The notes: a model not told the origin generated them from the letters alone. DNA of 36,695 bases from Bacteroidales bacterium (GCA_017439405.1 JAFSJF010000101.1:1-36695), one strand, 5' to 3'. Counted from the first letter of the stretch, positions 15,566-24,845 are shown. A program made the numbers and translations.

Positions 15566-18500
15566 ATGTCAGATACTCCTACAAAGAAAATTTCGGAACT
15601 GCCATTGAGTTCGGTATTGACCAACCTATTCACCATTGGCGTTGACGAAAACGATGAGAGCGTAAAGATACCCATCGGGCAGATGCTCAATTCCTTGGCG
15701 CATGAGATTGACGATGTGGCACAAGACCTTGACGACCTGCAAGAGGCCTTCAATGACTTGGAGGTGACAACCGAAATGATTCAGGACGGCGCAGTCACGA
15801 GGCCGAAGATTGCGGACAATGCCATCAACTCCGATAAGATTGCCCCCGATTCGGTGAACCGTGACCAACTTGCGGATGAGGCCGTGAACGAGGATAAGTT
15901 GGCGGACGATGCTGTCACCACTCTTAAGATTGAGGATGAGGCGGTGACGGAGGATAAACTTGCCGATGACGCTGTTTCGACCGACAAAATCCAAGATGGG
16001 GCGGTGACGGCTGACAAGTTGGCCGAAGGTGCCATTGGCAACATGGCCTTGGCCGATGGTTCCGTGACCACTCCCAAGCTGGCCAATGGCGCGGTGACAT
16101 CGACCAAAATCGGCGTGGGTGCCGTTGGTTCAGGACACATTGCGGATGGCGCGGTCATTGGTTCCAAGATTGCGGATTCCGCGGTCGGCCAAAGCAAGAT
16201 TGCGGACAATGCCGTTTCAGGTTCAAAAATCGCTTCAGGCGCGGTTTCGACCGAGAAGATAGCCGACAATGCAGTGACGGGCGGGAAACTCGCTGACGGG
16301 GCTGTTTCGGAGGCGAAAATCGGAAGCGGCGCGGTGTCGATGGCGAAGATTGCGGACGGTGCCGTGGGTGCATCGAAATTGGCTGATGGTGCCGTTGGTA
16401 CGGGCAAGATTGCTGACGGAGCCGTGACGGGTGCGAAGATTGGCAGTCAGGCCGTTGGGATGGGCAAGCTGGCGAGCGATGTGTATGCCAGCCTCCTTTT
16501 CTTCAATGTGAACGTGAGCGGCGGCAACACCATTCAGACCCTGAATGCGGCTCGTTCCCATGTGGCTGGCCTCTCCAATGCCTCCTTGCTGAAAAAGGCT
16601 GGTTTGGTGCTGGTTTTCAAGAATGCCAACGGGACGGTAGAGAATTGGCAGTACAACGGCGGCACTTGGGGTGAGGAAACCTCTTGGAAAGCCCTTGGCA
16701 GCGATGTGAAGCAAACCCTTATTAACGTGGATAACCTTTGCGGGTCGCCCAGCGGCGCGAGTTTCTACAACCTGCAGACGGCCATTGCGGCCATCGTGGC
16801 ATTGGGCAACTCCACGGGCATGGATTATAGGATGAGCGGATTGGTCATCACTTATAAGACCGCCGAAAACACATGGGAAACGAAGCAGTTCAAGGGTAAC
16901 GTTTCGGACTTCAACGAAACGGGATTGTGGGCTGACTTTGGCGGTGGCGGCGGTCATGTCGAGACCTCCGACACGCCAGCCGAGGATGGCGAAGATGCCT
17001 TTTCCACGGGTGGCGCGTATGAGTACATTCCCGCTGGAATCGATGTCGATACCGAGACGGAGGGCGTGGTGAAGTTGCAGATGGTGAACGCTGGCAACCA
17101 GCCCGTAGGCGACCAAGTGCAGTTCCCCATCGGCACGGGTGGCGGCGGCGGCACGGGTACGGTGGTCTCGCTGGCCTTCCAAAGTTCCCCGCTGTATGGC
17201 AGCGCGGGCGGCACCTTCATATTGAGGGCGGCGGTGCGCTCGGTGACGATGGTAGGCAGCACGGAGCAGGCCAACACGATTATGACGATTGAGCTGTACG
17301 ACCGCGACACCAACACCCTTTTGCAGACCTTCAACTTCAATCAGGCATCTTCGGCCTCGATGAGTACCTACGACTTTTTGATGGATGTGACCCAATACTT
17401 TGCAACGGCCGGAACGAGGCGGTTCCGTTGCGTGGCCACTGACGATTCAGGAAACACGGGTAGCAGAAACATCAACATTACGGCCGTTGATGTGACCATC
17501 AGCAGCGTGCAGACCCTTCAATATACCCAAAGCACGGCATTGGTGGCTGGCGGCTCCCCAAAGAGCATTCCGATGTATAAGTTTGCCAGCAATGCGAGTG
17601 ACCGAGGTATCACGGCCTATGCCGAAATCTACCTCAACGGGCAATGGCGGTCGCTGGGTACTTCGGTGATTACCGACACCTATTCACACAGCATCACCAT
17701 CGACCCGCAGAACTGCCTTGGCAATGTGCTGGCGCATGGTGCCTACCAAATCAGGATTCACGGCGTTGATGTGGCTTCGGGCGTGGTGGGCAACTACCTC
17801 TATACGGGCGTGTTTGTCATCGATGAGACCAGCACCGTGCCGTTGGTGGTGGAAAGCTGGTTGTGTGAGACCGCAAACGCCGTGGTGAAGCTGTATGAGA
17901 CCATCGTCCTGAATTATGCAGTCTATGACCCAAGGGACACGGCACCGACCGCCACGGTGTATTTGGACGGTGTGGCCGTTCAAAGCCACACGGCCTATCG
18001 GTCGGCGGCCTACACCTATACCCATCAGGTTTCGGGCGTGGCCTCCGATGGCACTTTCAGCCATATCATCAAAGTGGGTTGCGGTGCCTCGTATGGCGTG
18101 AATGCCGTTTTCCAAGTGAACGGCTCGGTGATTGACGCGGTGCTGAAAAGCGGTGCCATCTATTCCTTCGATTTTTCCAACCGAAGCAATGACGAGGCAA
18201 GCCATGAGATAGAGAGCAACGGCTACCATATCAGGGTGAACGGCTCGAATTGGAGTACCACGGGCTTCATCACCTACAAGGGCGACAAGTGCTTGAGGAT
18301 TGCGGAGGATGTGACGGCCACCCTTGACCATCACCCGTTCCAGCCCACTTCGATTGAGAGCAATGGAATGGCCATTCAGTTTGCCTTTGCCGCAAAGAAC
18401 CTCGTTGATGACGATGCCGTATTGATGGAGTGCTTCAACGATGGCGTTGGCGCGGGCTTCTATGTGACGGGCAAGGTGGTGGGCATCTATTGCAGCACCG

Positions 18501-21500
18501 GCTTGACCAACCATGCGGAGGAAAGAGCCTATAAGCAGGACGAAATGAACACCGTGGCCGTGGTGGTGGAGCCAGCCGCCGAAGGTCTCGGAGTGACCCG
18601 CTCGGGAACGACCTACTACTTCATTAAGCTGTACCTGAATGGTGAGGAGGTGGCTTGCATCGGCTATGTGGCCGGCCAAAGCAACCTGATTCAAAACAAG
18701 CAAATCTCTTTCAGCGGCACGCAAGGCGACTTCTACCTGCGCTATGCCTTGGCGTGGGATGATTATTTCCAATTCGACCAAGCCTTCCAAAACCACCTCG
18801 TCAAGCTGACCAACACGGCCGACATGGTGACGGAGTTTGATTTTGAGGATGTGATGGCCTCCCAGCAGGTGACGGAGCAAGGCGTGACCACTACGAAGCT
18901 GCGCCCGCAAGCCGCCGACTTGGAGGAAAGGGATATGGCCTACATCATCGAATGCCCCTACAACGGTTCGGATATTGAGGCGTTGGATAACACCACCAGC
19001 ACCAAGCAAAAGAACTATGTGACCCTCTACTACATCGACCCGAAACGGCCTTGGACTAACTTCAGGGCTGACGATGTGCAAAGGAGGAATCAAGGCACGA
19101 CTTCGGCCAAGCGACCCGTGAAGAATCCCCGCTACTACCTTGCGGCCAAGAATGGTTCAACCTACGACAAGGTGAATAAGACGGGCGGCACGACCATCAC
19201 CCTTTTGAATCCCGACCCGACCACCACGGCAGGACAAAGGGCAATTGCGCTGGCCGCTATCAATAAGGTGCAAATCCATGACGATTCAATCCCCGTTGAC
19301 ATTATCACGGTGAAGGTGGACTATTCCGACAGCTCCAATGCCAACGACTGCGGCGTTTGCGACCAAATGAACGCCACCTTCAGGGCGTTGGGTGCCAACT
19401 ACCTGACCCCAGCGCAAAGGGCGTTTGACGGTACTTGGAAAAAGGGTTCGTTGGAACTTGAAGGCCTGACGATGAACCATTCCACGGCCAACTTCCCCGT
19501 GGCCATGTACCGCTCAAAGAGCGACACGGGCAGCAGTCCCTATTTCCATGCCAAGGGCAATTGGAAAGAGGATAAGAAGGAGCAGGTTGCATTGGGATTC
19601 AAAGACACGCCTGGTTATAACAAGGGATGCTTGAATTATGGCGACTTCACGGAGTTCTACGGCAATGATGGCGAGACCCTTGCGCAGGAAAAGACCCGTT
19701 TCCTTGCCAGCAATCCCGACACCTCAAAGACCTATATCCTGACCCAATATTGCGGCAGCTCCTACAAGGTGATGATGTATGAGGAAGGCCAATGGGTCGA
19801 GAAATCAGGCTCGATGGTTCAGGGCGCAAACGGCAAGTGGACGGTGACGGGCAAGGTGATGAATCCCGTTGAGGGCTTCGAGCTGCTGAACTATCAGGGC
19901 ATGGACTGGTTCAAGGGCGTTTCATCGGTGGCTGACATGATGGCACCAAGCACCTCGTTCTCAAAGTGGGTTCAGGCTTTGATTGATGATGGTGACATTT
20001 CCGTTGAGACCGTCCCCGCGTGGACTTACTACTACGAAAGCCTTGTTGACGATGACGACTTGGCCATTGCATACGCGCTGGGTAAGAAAGTGCCGTACAA
20101 CCTTTATCGCTGGATGAAGTTCTGCGATTCGTGCGATTATGACACCTACGGAGGCGCGGCACGACTGAATCTTTGGAAAACCGACCTTTACAAGTATGCG
20201 TCCCCGTATTCGTGTTTCGGGTATAGCATTTTCACGGACTATGACGCTGCCGTTGACCAAAGGGCAAAGAACATGCAGCCCATGTGGTTCCTTGAAGACG
20301 GCTGCAAGGTCGTGGATGGCGTTTACTACAATGCCAACAACGAGGCCAGCGACACCACCACGGGGATGCTGGCAATGAGGATGTACCTGAATAAGGTGTA
20401 CGACTGCGACACCTGCAACGGCAAGGATAACGATGGCGGTCAGACGGTGGATGCCGAGGTTGACCCCAATAAGCTGCCCGACCCGCAAACGGGCTACACC
20501 AACCCCTATGCAGGTTATATGTCGGTGCTGTTCAGGAATATGTATCTCCAGCAGACCGTCTATGTGGATAGCAGCCAAACGGAGCTGTCGCTGAAGACGG
20601 TGGCATCGGCCATGAGGTCATGCACTACCACGGTGGACGGTCAGACCTTGAAGCCGTTTTCGCCCGAAGGGGCGCAATATTTCTTCGTGGACGCGAGGAT
20701 TAAGCGTTGGCAGAAGAAAGTATCGTCCTATGACGGTGAACGCAAGTACATTGATTTTACGGCCACCTCCGACAATATTTATTTCTATGCCTTGCAGGGG
20801 CTTGGCCTGACCTCGTTGCCCGCCTTCATCGAAAGAAGGTGGCGCATCCGTGACGGCTTCTATGGCGTGGGCGACTTTTTCAGCGGCGTGCTGGCTGGCC
20901 GTGTGAACGCTCCAAGCGGCGCGAAAATCCGAATCACGGCGGCAAAGACGGGCTACTTTGGCATCGGCAACGATTCAAGCGGCTCCCTGACGGAGAGCGT
21001 GTATTTGGAGGCTGGGGAAAGCTACAATTTTACCCAATTCAGCCATGAGGAAGGCGCGTTGCTTTACATCTACCAAGCGGATAGGATGTCGATGATTGAC
21101 CTTTCGGAAATCACCCTATCGAACAACTTCGATTTCTCGGTGATGACCCTTGCGGAGGAAATATACATCGGCAAGGTTGGCAAGGTGAACCTGACCATTG
21201 GAGCCTACACCCTATTGAGCAGCGTGAACATGGGAGAATTGCCGTTCCTGAAAGTGCTTGACATCAGGGACACGGTGATTACGAATGTGGTTTGCACTTC
21301 GTGTCCGAGGCTTGAAAGCCTCTACGCTGCTGGTAGCCAACTGACCCGTGCCGACATTGCGGACGGTGCAAAGATTACCTTGATGCAGTTGCCCGCCACC
21401 TACAACTACCTGAAACTGCGCTATCTGCCCAACCTGACCCTTCAGGGGTTGGTGCTGGCCAATCCAGCAAGCGTTGTTACCCTGATTGTTGAGAATTGCT

Positions 21501-23422
21501 CCAAAATCAGTTCCATCGATTTGTTGAGGGTTATCTCGCAGACTACGGGGACGGGGCTTCGTGTGGTGAGGGCTGCACCCGTCAATGTGAGTTATGACGG
21601 CAGCGATTTGGCCGTGCTGGCCGAGTTGCCGCTGACGGGCTTGGATGCCAACCTGACGGCTCAGGAGAAACCCGCCATCGTTGGCACCTATGTACTGACC
21701 AAGTTCAAGGATAATGACCTTTTGAGTTCGTGGAGGTCGTTCTTCGGCAATGACCTGACCATCCATCAGGCGCAGTTTACCACAGTGGAGTTTGACGATG
21801 CCGTGAACGACCCCGCCAATATCAGCAACCTTGACAATGAGACGGGATATAAGTATGAAAACGACTATGTGCCGAATGGCCATATCAGCGTGATACGCCA
21901 GCGGCTTATCCCCGTGAACGGGCGTTTGATTAACGGCGTGTTCAAGGGCAAAAAGATTAGTGAGAGCAATTACAAGCAATATGCCGATGGCTCGGAGTTC
22001 GACTACTCGGATGTACTTGGCGTTGGCAACGATTCCTTTATGAGGATTCCCCATTGCTGGTACAAGGGTATCAACGACTTCAAGAACGAGAAAAAGTACA
22101 TTTGTTGGAGTTCGCTTGAGAATGAGCCGTTGAGTACCGCGACCCGCATCACCCGTGCGACCCTTTCAAACATTGTGCTTCAGAGCAATGCCGCCATTAT
22201 GGTTGCGAACATCACCGACAACACCAGCACCCTTGAAAGTGAGGGCGTGGTTCAGGCCACACCCAACCACAACATCTATCAGATTGACGTGGAAGGGATG
22301 AAGCAGGTGCGCTGGCCTGGGCTGAACAGCGCGACCATTGGGGCGTGTTTCCTGAATGCCGAGGGGGTCATCATCAGTCACTACAACATGGCCATTGCTG
22401 GCTCGCTGTTTGACTTTGTGATTGGTGAATACATCTTCATCGATGTGCCAAGTGGGGCGAAATGGTTTGCCTTTGCCACGAATAGCAGCAACAACGCGCT
22501 GGAGGCCATCGCCGTTGATAGTGACAACATCGAGGCCATTGAACCTGATTGGGTGGAAAGCGATGAGTGTTTGGGCGGCATCTATGAGGCTTCCCTTGAC
22601 ACTTTGAGGCAGTTGCGTTCCATTTCAGGCGCAACGGTGAGAGTTGGCACGGGTACGAACACCACTTCATCGGAATGGGTTTACGATGACGATGGCAACC
22701 CGACCAACACCCCGACCGGCACGATGAACTGGACGGCCAAGGATTTCCAAAACCTTTCCCGCCGCCGTGGGGCTGGGTACCAGCTATTCGATTACGAAAT
22801 GAGCAAGTTGATTGCCAACCTTTACTTCTCATTCCACGGGAATAGGGATTCCTCCAAGGTGTTAGGTAGAGGAAAGTCATCAGGTGGCACCACGGGCTAT
22901 TTGGATAGTACGGGAAATTCCAGCAGTACCAATTTGGCCAATACCAGCGGCAACGGTAACAAGTGCCTTGGATTTGAATCGTTCTTTGCCTGCACCTATG
23001 AGTGGATGGATATGGTGGCCGTGAATGTAAGCACCTTTGAGGCCGCATACAAGGCCAAGATGACTACCAGCGGCTCATATCCGACTAATGCCAAGTGGCA
23101 TATTTACGACCCGATAAGAGGCACGGAACGTGTCGTTCAGGGCATCAGCGGCTCGGGTAATAACATCGCCCGTGTGAAGCATGGCCGCTTCTGCGATGTG
23201 ATTGCTTCGAAGTGTACCAGCGACACATCGGCCTATGTTGCAAATTACTGCGATGGTAATTGGTATTCAGATTCAACGTGCCGTGTTGTCGTTCGTGCGA
23301 GTGTCAACGCCCACGTGAACGGCGGTGTCGTTTATGCGAGTGAGAACAATGCGTGGTCGTACTCGTATACGAGTGTCGGTTCCCGTCTTGCCTTCAGGGG
23401 TCAGATACAAATAGAGGATTGA
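15566..23422 (+). CDS. Giant tail fibre / adhesin, probable DGR target protein (2618 aa)
   Basis: Layout, by residue: 1-70 a fibre-attachment type N-terminus (TKKISELPLSSVLTNLF); 71-300 a shaft of 23 ten-residue repeats of the type KIADGAVTGA; about 540-900 beta-sandwich, Ig-like segments; about 900-1090 a lectin/laminin-G-like segment; about 1200-1800 a large unassigned part with NHSTANFPVAMYRSKSD and CDTCNGKDNDGG; about 1845-2010 a leucine-rich solenoid; about 2270-2618 a C-terminal domain with RRGAGYQLFDYEMSKLIANL and HIYDPIRGTERVV, resembling the C-type-lectin/FGE fold used by DGR targets. The last 47 residues form the variable region, ending in GSRLAFRGQIQIED. The protein likely mediates host attachment at the tail tip. 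Domain borders are by eye. Confidence 0.85.
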   Translation: MSDTPTKKISELPLSSVLTNLFTIGVDENDESVKIPIGQMLNSLAHEIDDVAQDLDDLQEAFNDLEVTTEMIQDGAVTRPKIADNAINSDKIAPDSVNRDQLADEAVNEDKLADDAVTTLKIEDEAVTEDKLADDAVSTDKIQDGAVTADKLAEGAIGNMALADGSVTTPKLANGAVTSTKIGVGAVGSGHIADGAVIGSKIADSAVGQSKIADNAVSGSKIASGAVSTEKIADNAVTGGKLADGAVSEAKIGSGAVSMAKIADGAVGASKLADGAVGTGKIADGAVTGAKIGSQAVGMGKLASDVYASLLFFNVNVSGGNTIQTLNAARSHVAGLSNASLLKKAGLVLVFKNANGTVENWQYNGGTWGEETSWKALGSDVKQTLINVDNLCGSPSGASFYNLQTAIAAIVALGNSTGMDYRMSGLVITYKTAENTWETKQFKGNVSDFNETGLWADFGGGGGHVETSDTPAEDGEDAFSTGGAYEYIPAGIDVDTETEGVVKLQMVNAGNQPVGDQVQFPIGTGGGGGTGTVVSLAFQSSPLYGSAGGTFILRAAVRSVTMVGSTEQANTIMTIELYDRDTNTLLQTFNFNQASSASMSTYDFLMDVTQYFATAGTRRFRCVATDDSGNTGSRNINITAVDVTISSVQTLQYTQSTALVAGGSPKSIPMYKFASNASDRGITAYAEIYLNGQWRSLGTSVITDTYSHSITIDPQNCLGNVLAHGAYQIRIHGVDVASGVVGNYLYTGVFVIDETSTVPLVVESWLCETANAVVKLYETIVLNYAVYDPRDTAPTATVYLDGVAVQSHTAYRSAAYTYTHQVSGVASDGTFSHIIKVGCGASYGVNAVFQVNGSVIDAVLKSGAIYSFDFSNRSNDEASHEIESNGYHIRVNGSNWSTTGFITYKGDKCLRIAEDVTATLDHHPFQPTSIESNGMAIQFAFAAKNLVDDDAVLMECFNDGVGAGFYVTGKVVGIYCSTGLTNHAEERAYKQDEMNTVAVVVEPAAEGLGVTRSGTTYYFIKLYLNGEEVACIGYVAGQSNLIQNKQISFSGTQGDFYLRYALAWDDYFQFDQAFQNHLVKLTNTADMVTEFDFEDVMASQQVTEQGVTTTKLRPQAADLEERDMAYIIECPYNGSDIEALDNTTSTKQKNYVTLYYIDPKRPWTNFRADDVQRRNQGTTSAKRPVKNPRYYLAAKNGSTYDKVNKTGGTTITLLNPDPTTTAGQRAIALAAINKVQIHDDSIPVDIITVKVDYSDSSNANDCGVCDQMNATFRALGANYLTPAQRAFDGTWKKGSLELEGLTMNHSTANFPVAMYRSKSDTGSSPYFHAKGNWKEDKKEQVALGFKDTPGYNKGCLNYGDFTEFYGNDGETLAQEKTRFLASNPDTSKTYILTQYCGSSYKVMMYEEGQWVEKSGSMVQGANGKWTVTGKVMNPVEGFELLNYQGMDWFKGVSSVADMMAPSTSFSKWVQALIDDGDISVETVPAWTYYYESLVDDDDLAIAYALGKKVPYNLYRWMKFCDSCDYDTYGGAARLNLWKTDLYKYASPYSCFGYSIFTDYDAAVDQRAKNMQPMWFLEDGCKVVDGVYYNANNEASDTTTGMLAMRMYLNKVYDCDTCNGKDNDGGQTVDAEVDPNKLPDPQTGYTNPYAGYMSVLFRNMYLQQTVYVDSSQTELSLKTVASAMRSCTTTVDGQTLKPFSPEGAQYFFVDARIKRWQKKVSSYDGERKYIDFTATSDNIYFYALQGLGLTSLPAFIERRWRIRDGFYGVGDFFSGVLAGRVNAPSGAKIRITAAKTGYFGIGNDSSGSLTESVYLEAGESYNFTQFSHEEGALLYIYQADRMSMIDLSEITLSNNFDFSVMTLAEEIYIGKVGKVNLTIGAYTLLSSVNMGELPFLKVLDIRDTVITNVVCTSCPRLESLYAAGSQLTRADIADGAKITLMQLPATYNYLKLRYLPNLTLQGLVLANPASVVTLIVENCSKISSIDLLRVISQTTGTGLRVVRAAPVNVSYDGSDLAVLAELPLTGLDANLTAQEKPAIVGTYVLTKFKDNDLLSSWRSFFGNDLTIHQAQFTTVEFDDAVNDPANISNLDNETGYKYENDYVPNGHISVIRQRLIPVNGRLINGVFKGKKISESNYKQYADGSEFDYSDVLGVGNDSFMRIPHCWYKGINDFKNEKKYICWSSLENEPLSTATRITRATLSNIVLQSNAAIMVANITDNTSTLESEGVVQATPNHNIYQIDVEGMKQVRWPGLNSATIGACFLNAEGVIISHYNMAIAGSLFDFVIGEYIFIDVPSGAKWFAFATNSSNNALEAIAVDSDNIEAIEPDWVESDECLGGIYEASLDTLRQLRSISGATVRVGTGTNTTSSEWVYDDDGNPTNTPTGTMNWTAKDFQNLSRRRGAGYQLFDYEMSKLIANLYFSFHGNRDSSKVLGRGKSSGGTTGYLDSTGNSSSTNLANTSGNGNKCLGFESFFACTYEWMDMVAVNVSTFEAAYKAKMTTSGSYPTNAKWHIYDPIRGTERVVQGISGSGNNIARVKHGRFCDVIASKCTSDTSAYVANYCDGNWYSDSTCRVVVRASVNAHVNGGVVYASENNAWSYSYTSVGSRLAFRGQIQIED
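15776..16465 (+). repeat. 30-bp coding repeats of the fibre shaft (23 copies)
   Basis: Twenty-three consecutive ten-codon units encode variants of (K)(I/L)ADGAVxxx, for example KLADGAVGTG and KIADGAVTGA. Early units carry more acidic residues (KLADDAVSTD) and later ones more Gly. The period is exact throughout, which allows copy number to change by recombination. Such repeats build trimeric or solenoid shafts in phage fibres. Confidence 0.9.
23278..23422 (+). other. DGR variable region (VR) at the 3' end of the tail fibre gene
   Basis: The first ~65 bases align with the downstream copy at 23538-23602 at a fixed offset of 260. Within 23278-23342 there are six differences. At five, the downstream copy has A and this copy does not (23301 G, 23303 G, 23304 T, 23312 C, 23340 G). 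The sixth (23292 T, G downstream) is not adenine-linked. The changes turn Asn codons of the template into Ser2579, Val2580, His2583 and Ser2592. Further on, Tyr2599, Tyr2601 and Ser2603 also have codons reachable from Asn codons. The invariant end encodes GSRLAFRG, the usual conserved 3' part of a VR. Confidence 0.85.
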
Positions 23423-23464
23423 GTATGAAAACGAAATGCGAATATGCGAATATGCGTGTGGCGT

Positions 23465-23484
23465 GGCGGTCTGATAAGACCGCC
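23465..23484. promoter_or_regulatory. DGR target-recognition hairpin/cruciform with GATA tetraloop
   Basis: GGCGGTCT (23465-23472), GATA (23473-23476) and AGACCGCC (23477-23484) form a perfect 8-bp stem with a GRNA-type tetraloop, 42 bp after the stop codon. In the Bordetella phage DGR and its relatives a hairpin/cruciform of this size and loop class, just downstream of the VR, is needed for efficient mutagenic homing. It could also act as a terminator, but no T run follows. Confidence 0.75.
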
Positions 23485-23537
23485 CGACCGCCCACCATGC
23501 CATGAAATAGAACAAAAAAGGTAGAGGGTCTCATGCG

Positions 23538-23603
23538 GTGCCGTGTTGTCGGTCGTGCGAATAACAACGCCAACGTGAACGGCGGTGTCGTTTATGCGAA
23601 TGC
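23538..23603 (+). repeat. Truncated DGR template repeat (TR)
   Basis: A 5' partial copy of the VR. Read in the VR frame it has Asn codons (AAT, AAC) at the variable positions: Ala-Asn-Asn-Asn-Ala-Asn-Val-Asn, the pattern of a TR. The match ends at about 23602, five bases before the stop codon of the HNH gene on the other strand. The remaining ~70 bases expected from the VR, including the priming end, are missing here and are not seen on the far side of the HNH gene. Confidence 0.8.
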
Positions 23604-23607
23604 GCCT

Positions 23608-24258
23608 TTATACCTTATTCCTCAATAACTCACGGCGTTTCTTGCCGTATGCTCTTTGACATGATTTGCAGTAGGTCTGATAGCCGTGGCCTTTGATGTG
23701 ATAGAAGTCCTCAATCGGCTTCGTTTGTCCGCATATTTTGCACTGTTTTGTTGAACGGTCGCGCTTTGGTGGCAATGTGCCATCGGTGTTGTAGGAGTTG
23801 AGCGCGGATTGATAGGCGGATGCCGCCTCTTCAGCGGTGGCGAAAAGGCCAAGATGATAGCGCGTTTTGTTGATGCTGATTTCGGCTCCAAACTTGCCAA
23901 GGCTGGCGTAGTAATGCACTCCCCTGCCATGCTTGTTTGACTTTGCGCGTGAGGTGTTGTCCCTCGTTGTAATCTTTCGAAGGTTTTCAAGGCGGTTGTT
24001 TCGCTTATTGCCGTCAATATGGTCAATGACCAATTCATCCGTGCGTGTGAGTTTCCGATAGGCATTGAACGAATAGAACACGGCCTTGTGGACGGCGATT
24101 GTGGAATGCCTACCCTCTTTTGATAGGACTACTTGAAGATAGCCGTGTTTGTCGGTGGATTGCTTCAATTCCTTGCCTGTTTTCAATGAGAATACGCAGC
24201 CTTCATCGCTGACGGCATACAGACCCTCAAAACCGATAACATTTATTACTTTCATCAT
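23608..24258 (-). CDS. HNH homing endonuclease (NUMOD4-HNH-AP2-zinc finger)
   Basis: 216 residues with four visible modules. NUMOD4-type N-terminus: VIGFEGLYAVSDEGCVFSLK, 7-60. HNH core: LVIDHIDGNKRNNRLENLRK, about 77-95, with His80 and the Asn residues of the motif. AP2-like DNA-binding segment: GKFGAEISIN to YHLGLFATAEEAASAYQ, about 112-155. C-terminal CxxC/CxxC zinc finger: Cys173, Cys176, Cys197, Cys200. These enzymes cut a specific DNA site and spread by homing. It is the only minus-strand gene in the tail module, has its own promoter, and its 3' end abuts the broken template repeat. An ATG at 24255 is an equal start. Confidence 0.92.
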   Translation of the reverse strand: MMKVINVIGFEGLYAVSDEGCVFSLKTGKELKQSTDKHGYLQVVLSKEGRHSTIAVHKAVFYSFNAYRKLTRTDELVIDHIDGNKRNNRLENLRKITTRDNTSRAKSNKHGRGVHYYASLGKFGAEISINKTRYHLGLFATAEEAASAYQSALNSYNTDGTLPPKRDRSTKQCKICGQTKPIEDFYHIKGHGYQTYCKSCQRAYGKKRRELLRNKV

Positions 24259-24281
24259 TCAATAAGTGTTTATTTCGGTCG

Positions 24282-24315
24282 CAAAAATAGTAAAATTATT
24301 CGTATTAGAAACAAA
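24282..24315 (-). promoter_or_regulatory. Promoter of the HNH endonuclease gene
   Basis: On the minus strand TTTG (24315-24312) and TATTTTTG (24289-24282) are 22 bases apart. Both -7 sequence and spacing are identical to the KilA-N operon promoter. The ATG follows 23 bases later. Confidence 0.55.
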
Positions 24316-24341
24316 AAAAAGACAAAAAAATCAGATAAGCC

Positions 24342-24845
24342 ATGAAAAACGGATTTTGCAAGGTGTATGGTGCCGAGGCCGCGCAGGACGGCATCATCGT
24401 ATTGAGTGAAAAGAACTGCGTGATATTCTACGGGTATGGCACGGACGAACTTGGTGGCTGGAATTGGCGCAAGGACTACGACCATATCCCGACCGTGGCC
24501 GAGGTGAGGGCTGACATTGAGGCTTTGGTGAACGCCAAGACCGATGAAGTGATATTGACGGGGCTGAAATGGAACGGGAAACCCGTGTACCTCTCCAGCG
24601 AGAATGAATTCAATTTCAAGGCGGCTTACGACTTGGCGAAGGAAACGGAGGGTGCCATCTTGCCAATCAAGTTCAAGTTGGGCGAGGATGCGGACGGGGA
24701 ACCCGTTTACCACACATTCACCAAGGTTGATGTGCTGGCCGATTTTGTGACCCATATCTTCACCCATATCCAAACGACCATCAAGGCGGGTTGGGCTGAA
24801 AAGGATTCCATTGACTATTCACTTTACCAAGTTTCCGAGCCATGA
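24342..24845 (+). CDS. DUF4376-like tail protein
   Basis: 167 residues. The second half has the pattern I associate with DUF4376 proteins of phage tail modules: EVRADIEALVNAKTDEVILT, then WNGKPVYLSSENEFNFKAAY and the late FTKVDVLADFVTHIFTHIQT with KAGWAEKDSID. The family usually lies beside tail fibre genes and may help fibre assembly, though no activity is established. The stop overlaps the hub gene as ATGA. It resumes the plus-strand tail operon after the HNH gene. Confidence 0.6.
   Translation: MKNGFCKVYGAEAAQDGIIVLSEKNCVIFYGYGTDELGGWNWRKDYDHIPTVAEVRADIEALVNAKTDEVILTGLKWNGKPVYLSSENEFNFKAAYDLAKETEGAILPIKFKLGEDADGEPVYHTFTKVDVLADFVTHIFTHIQTTIKAGWAEKDSIDYSLYQVSEP

Noticed and set aside
16235-19093. 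Long minus-strand open frames opposite the tail fibre gene
   Set aside because: They mirror the codon bias of the plus-strand fibre gene and have no recognisable domain.
23425-23503. Small frame right after the tail fibre stop (26 codons)
   Set aside because: It spans the hairpin and a simple ATGCGAAT repeat and has no sign of coding selection; it is not an Avd gene, which would be about 120 residues.
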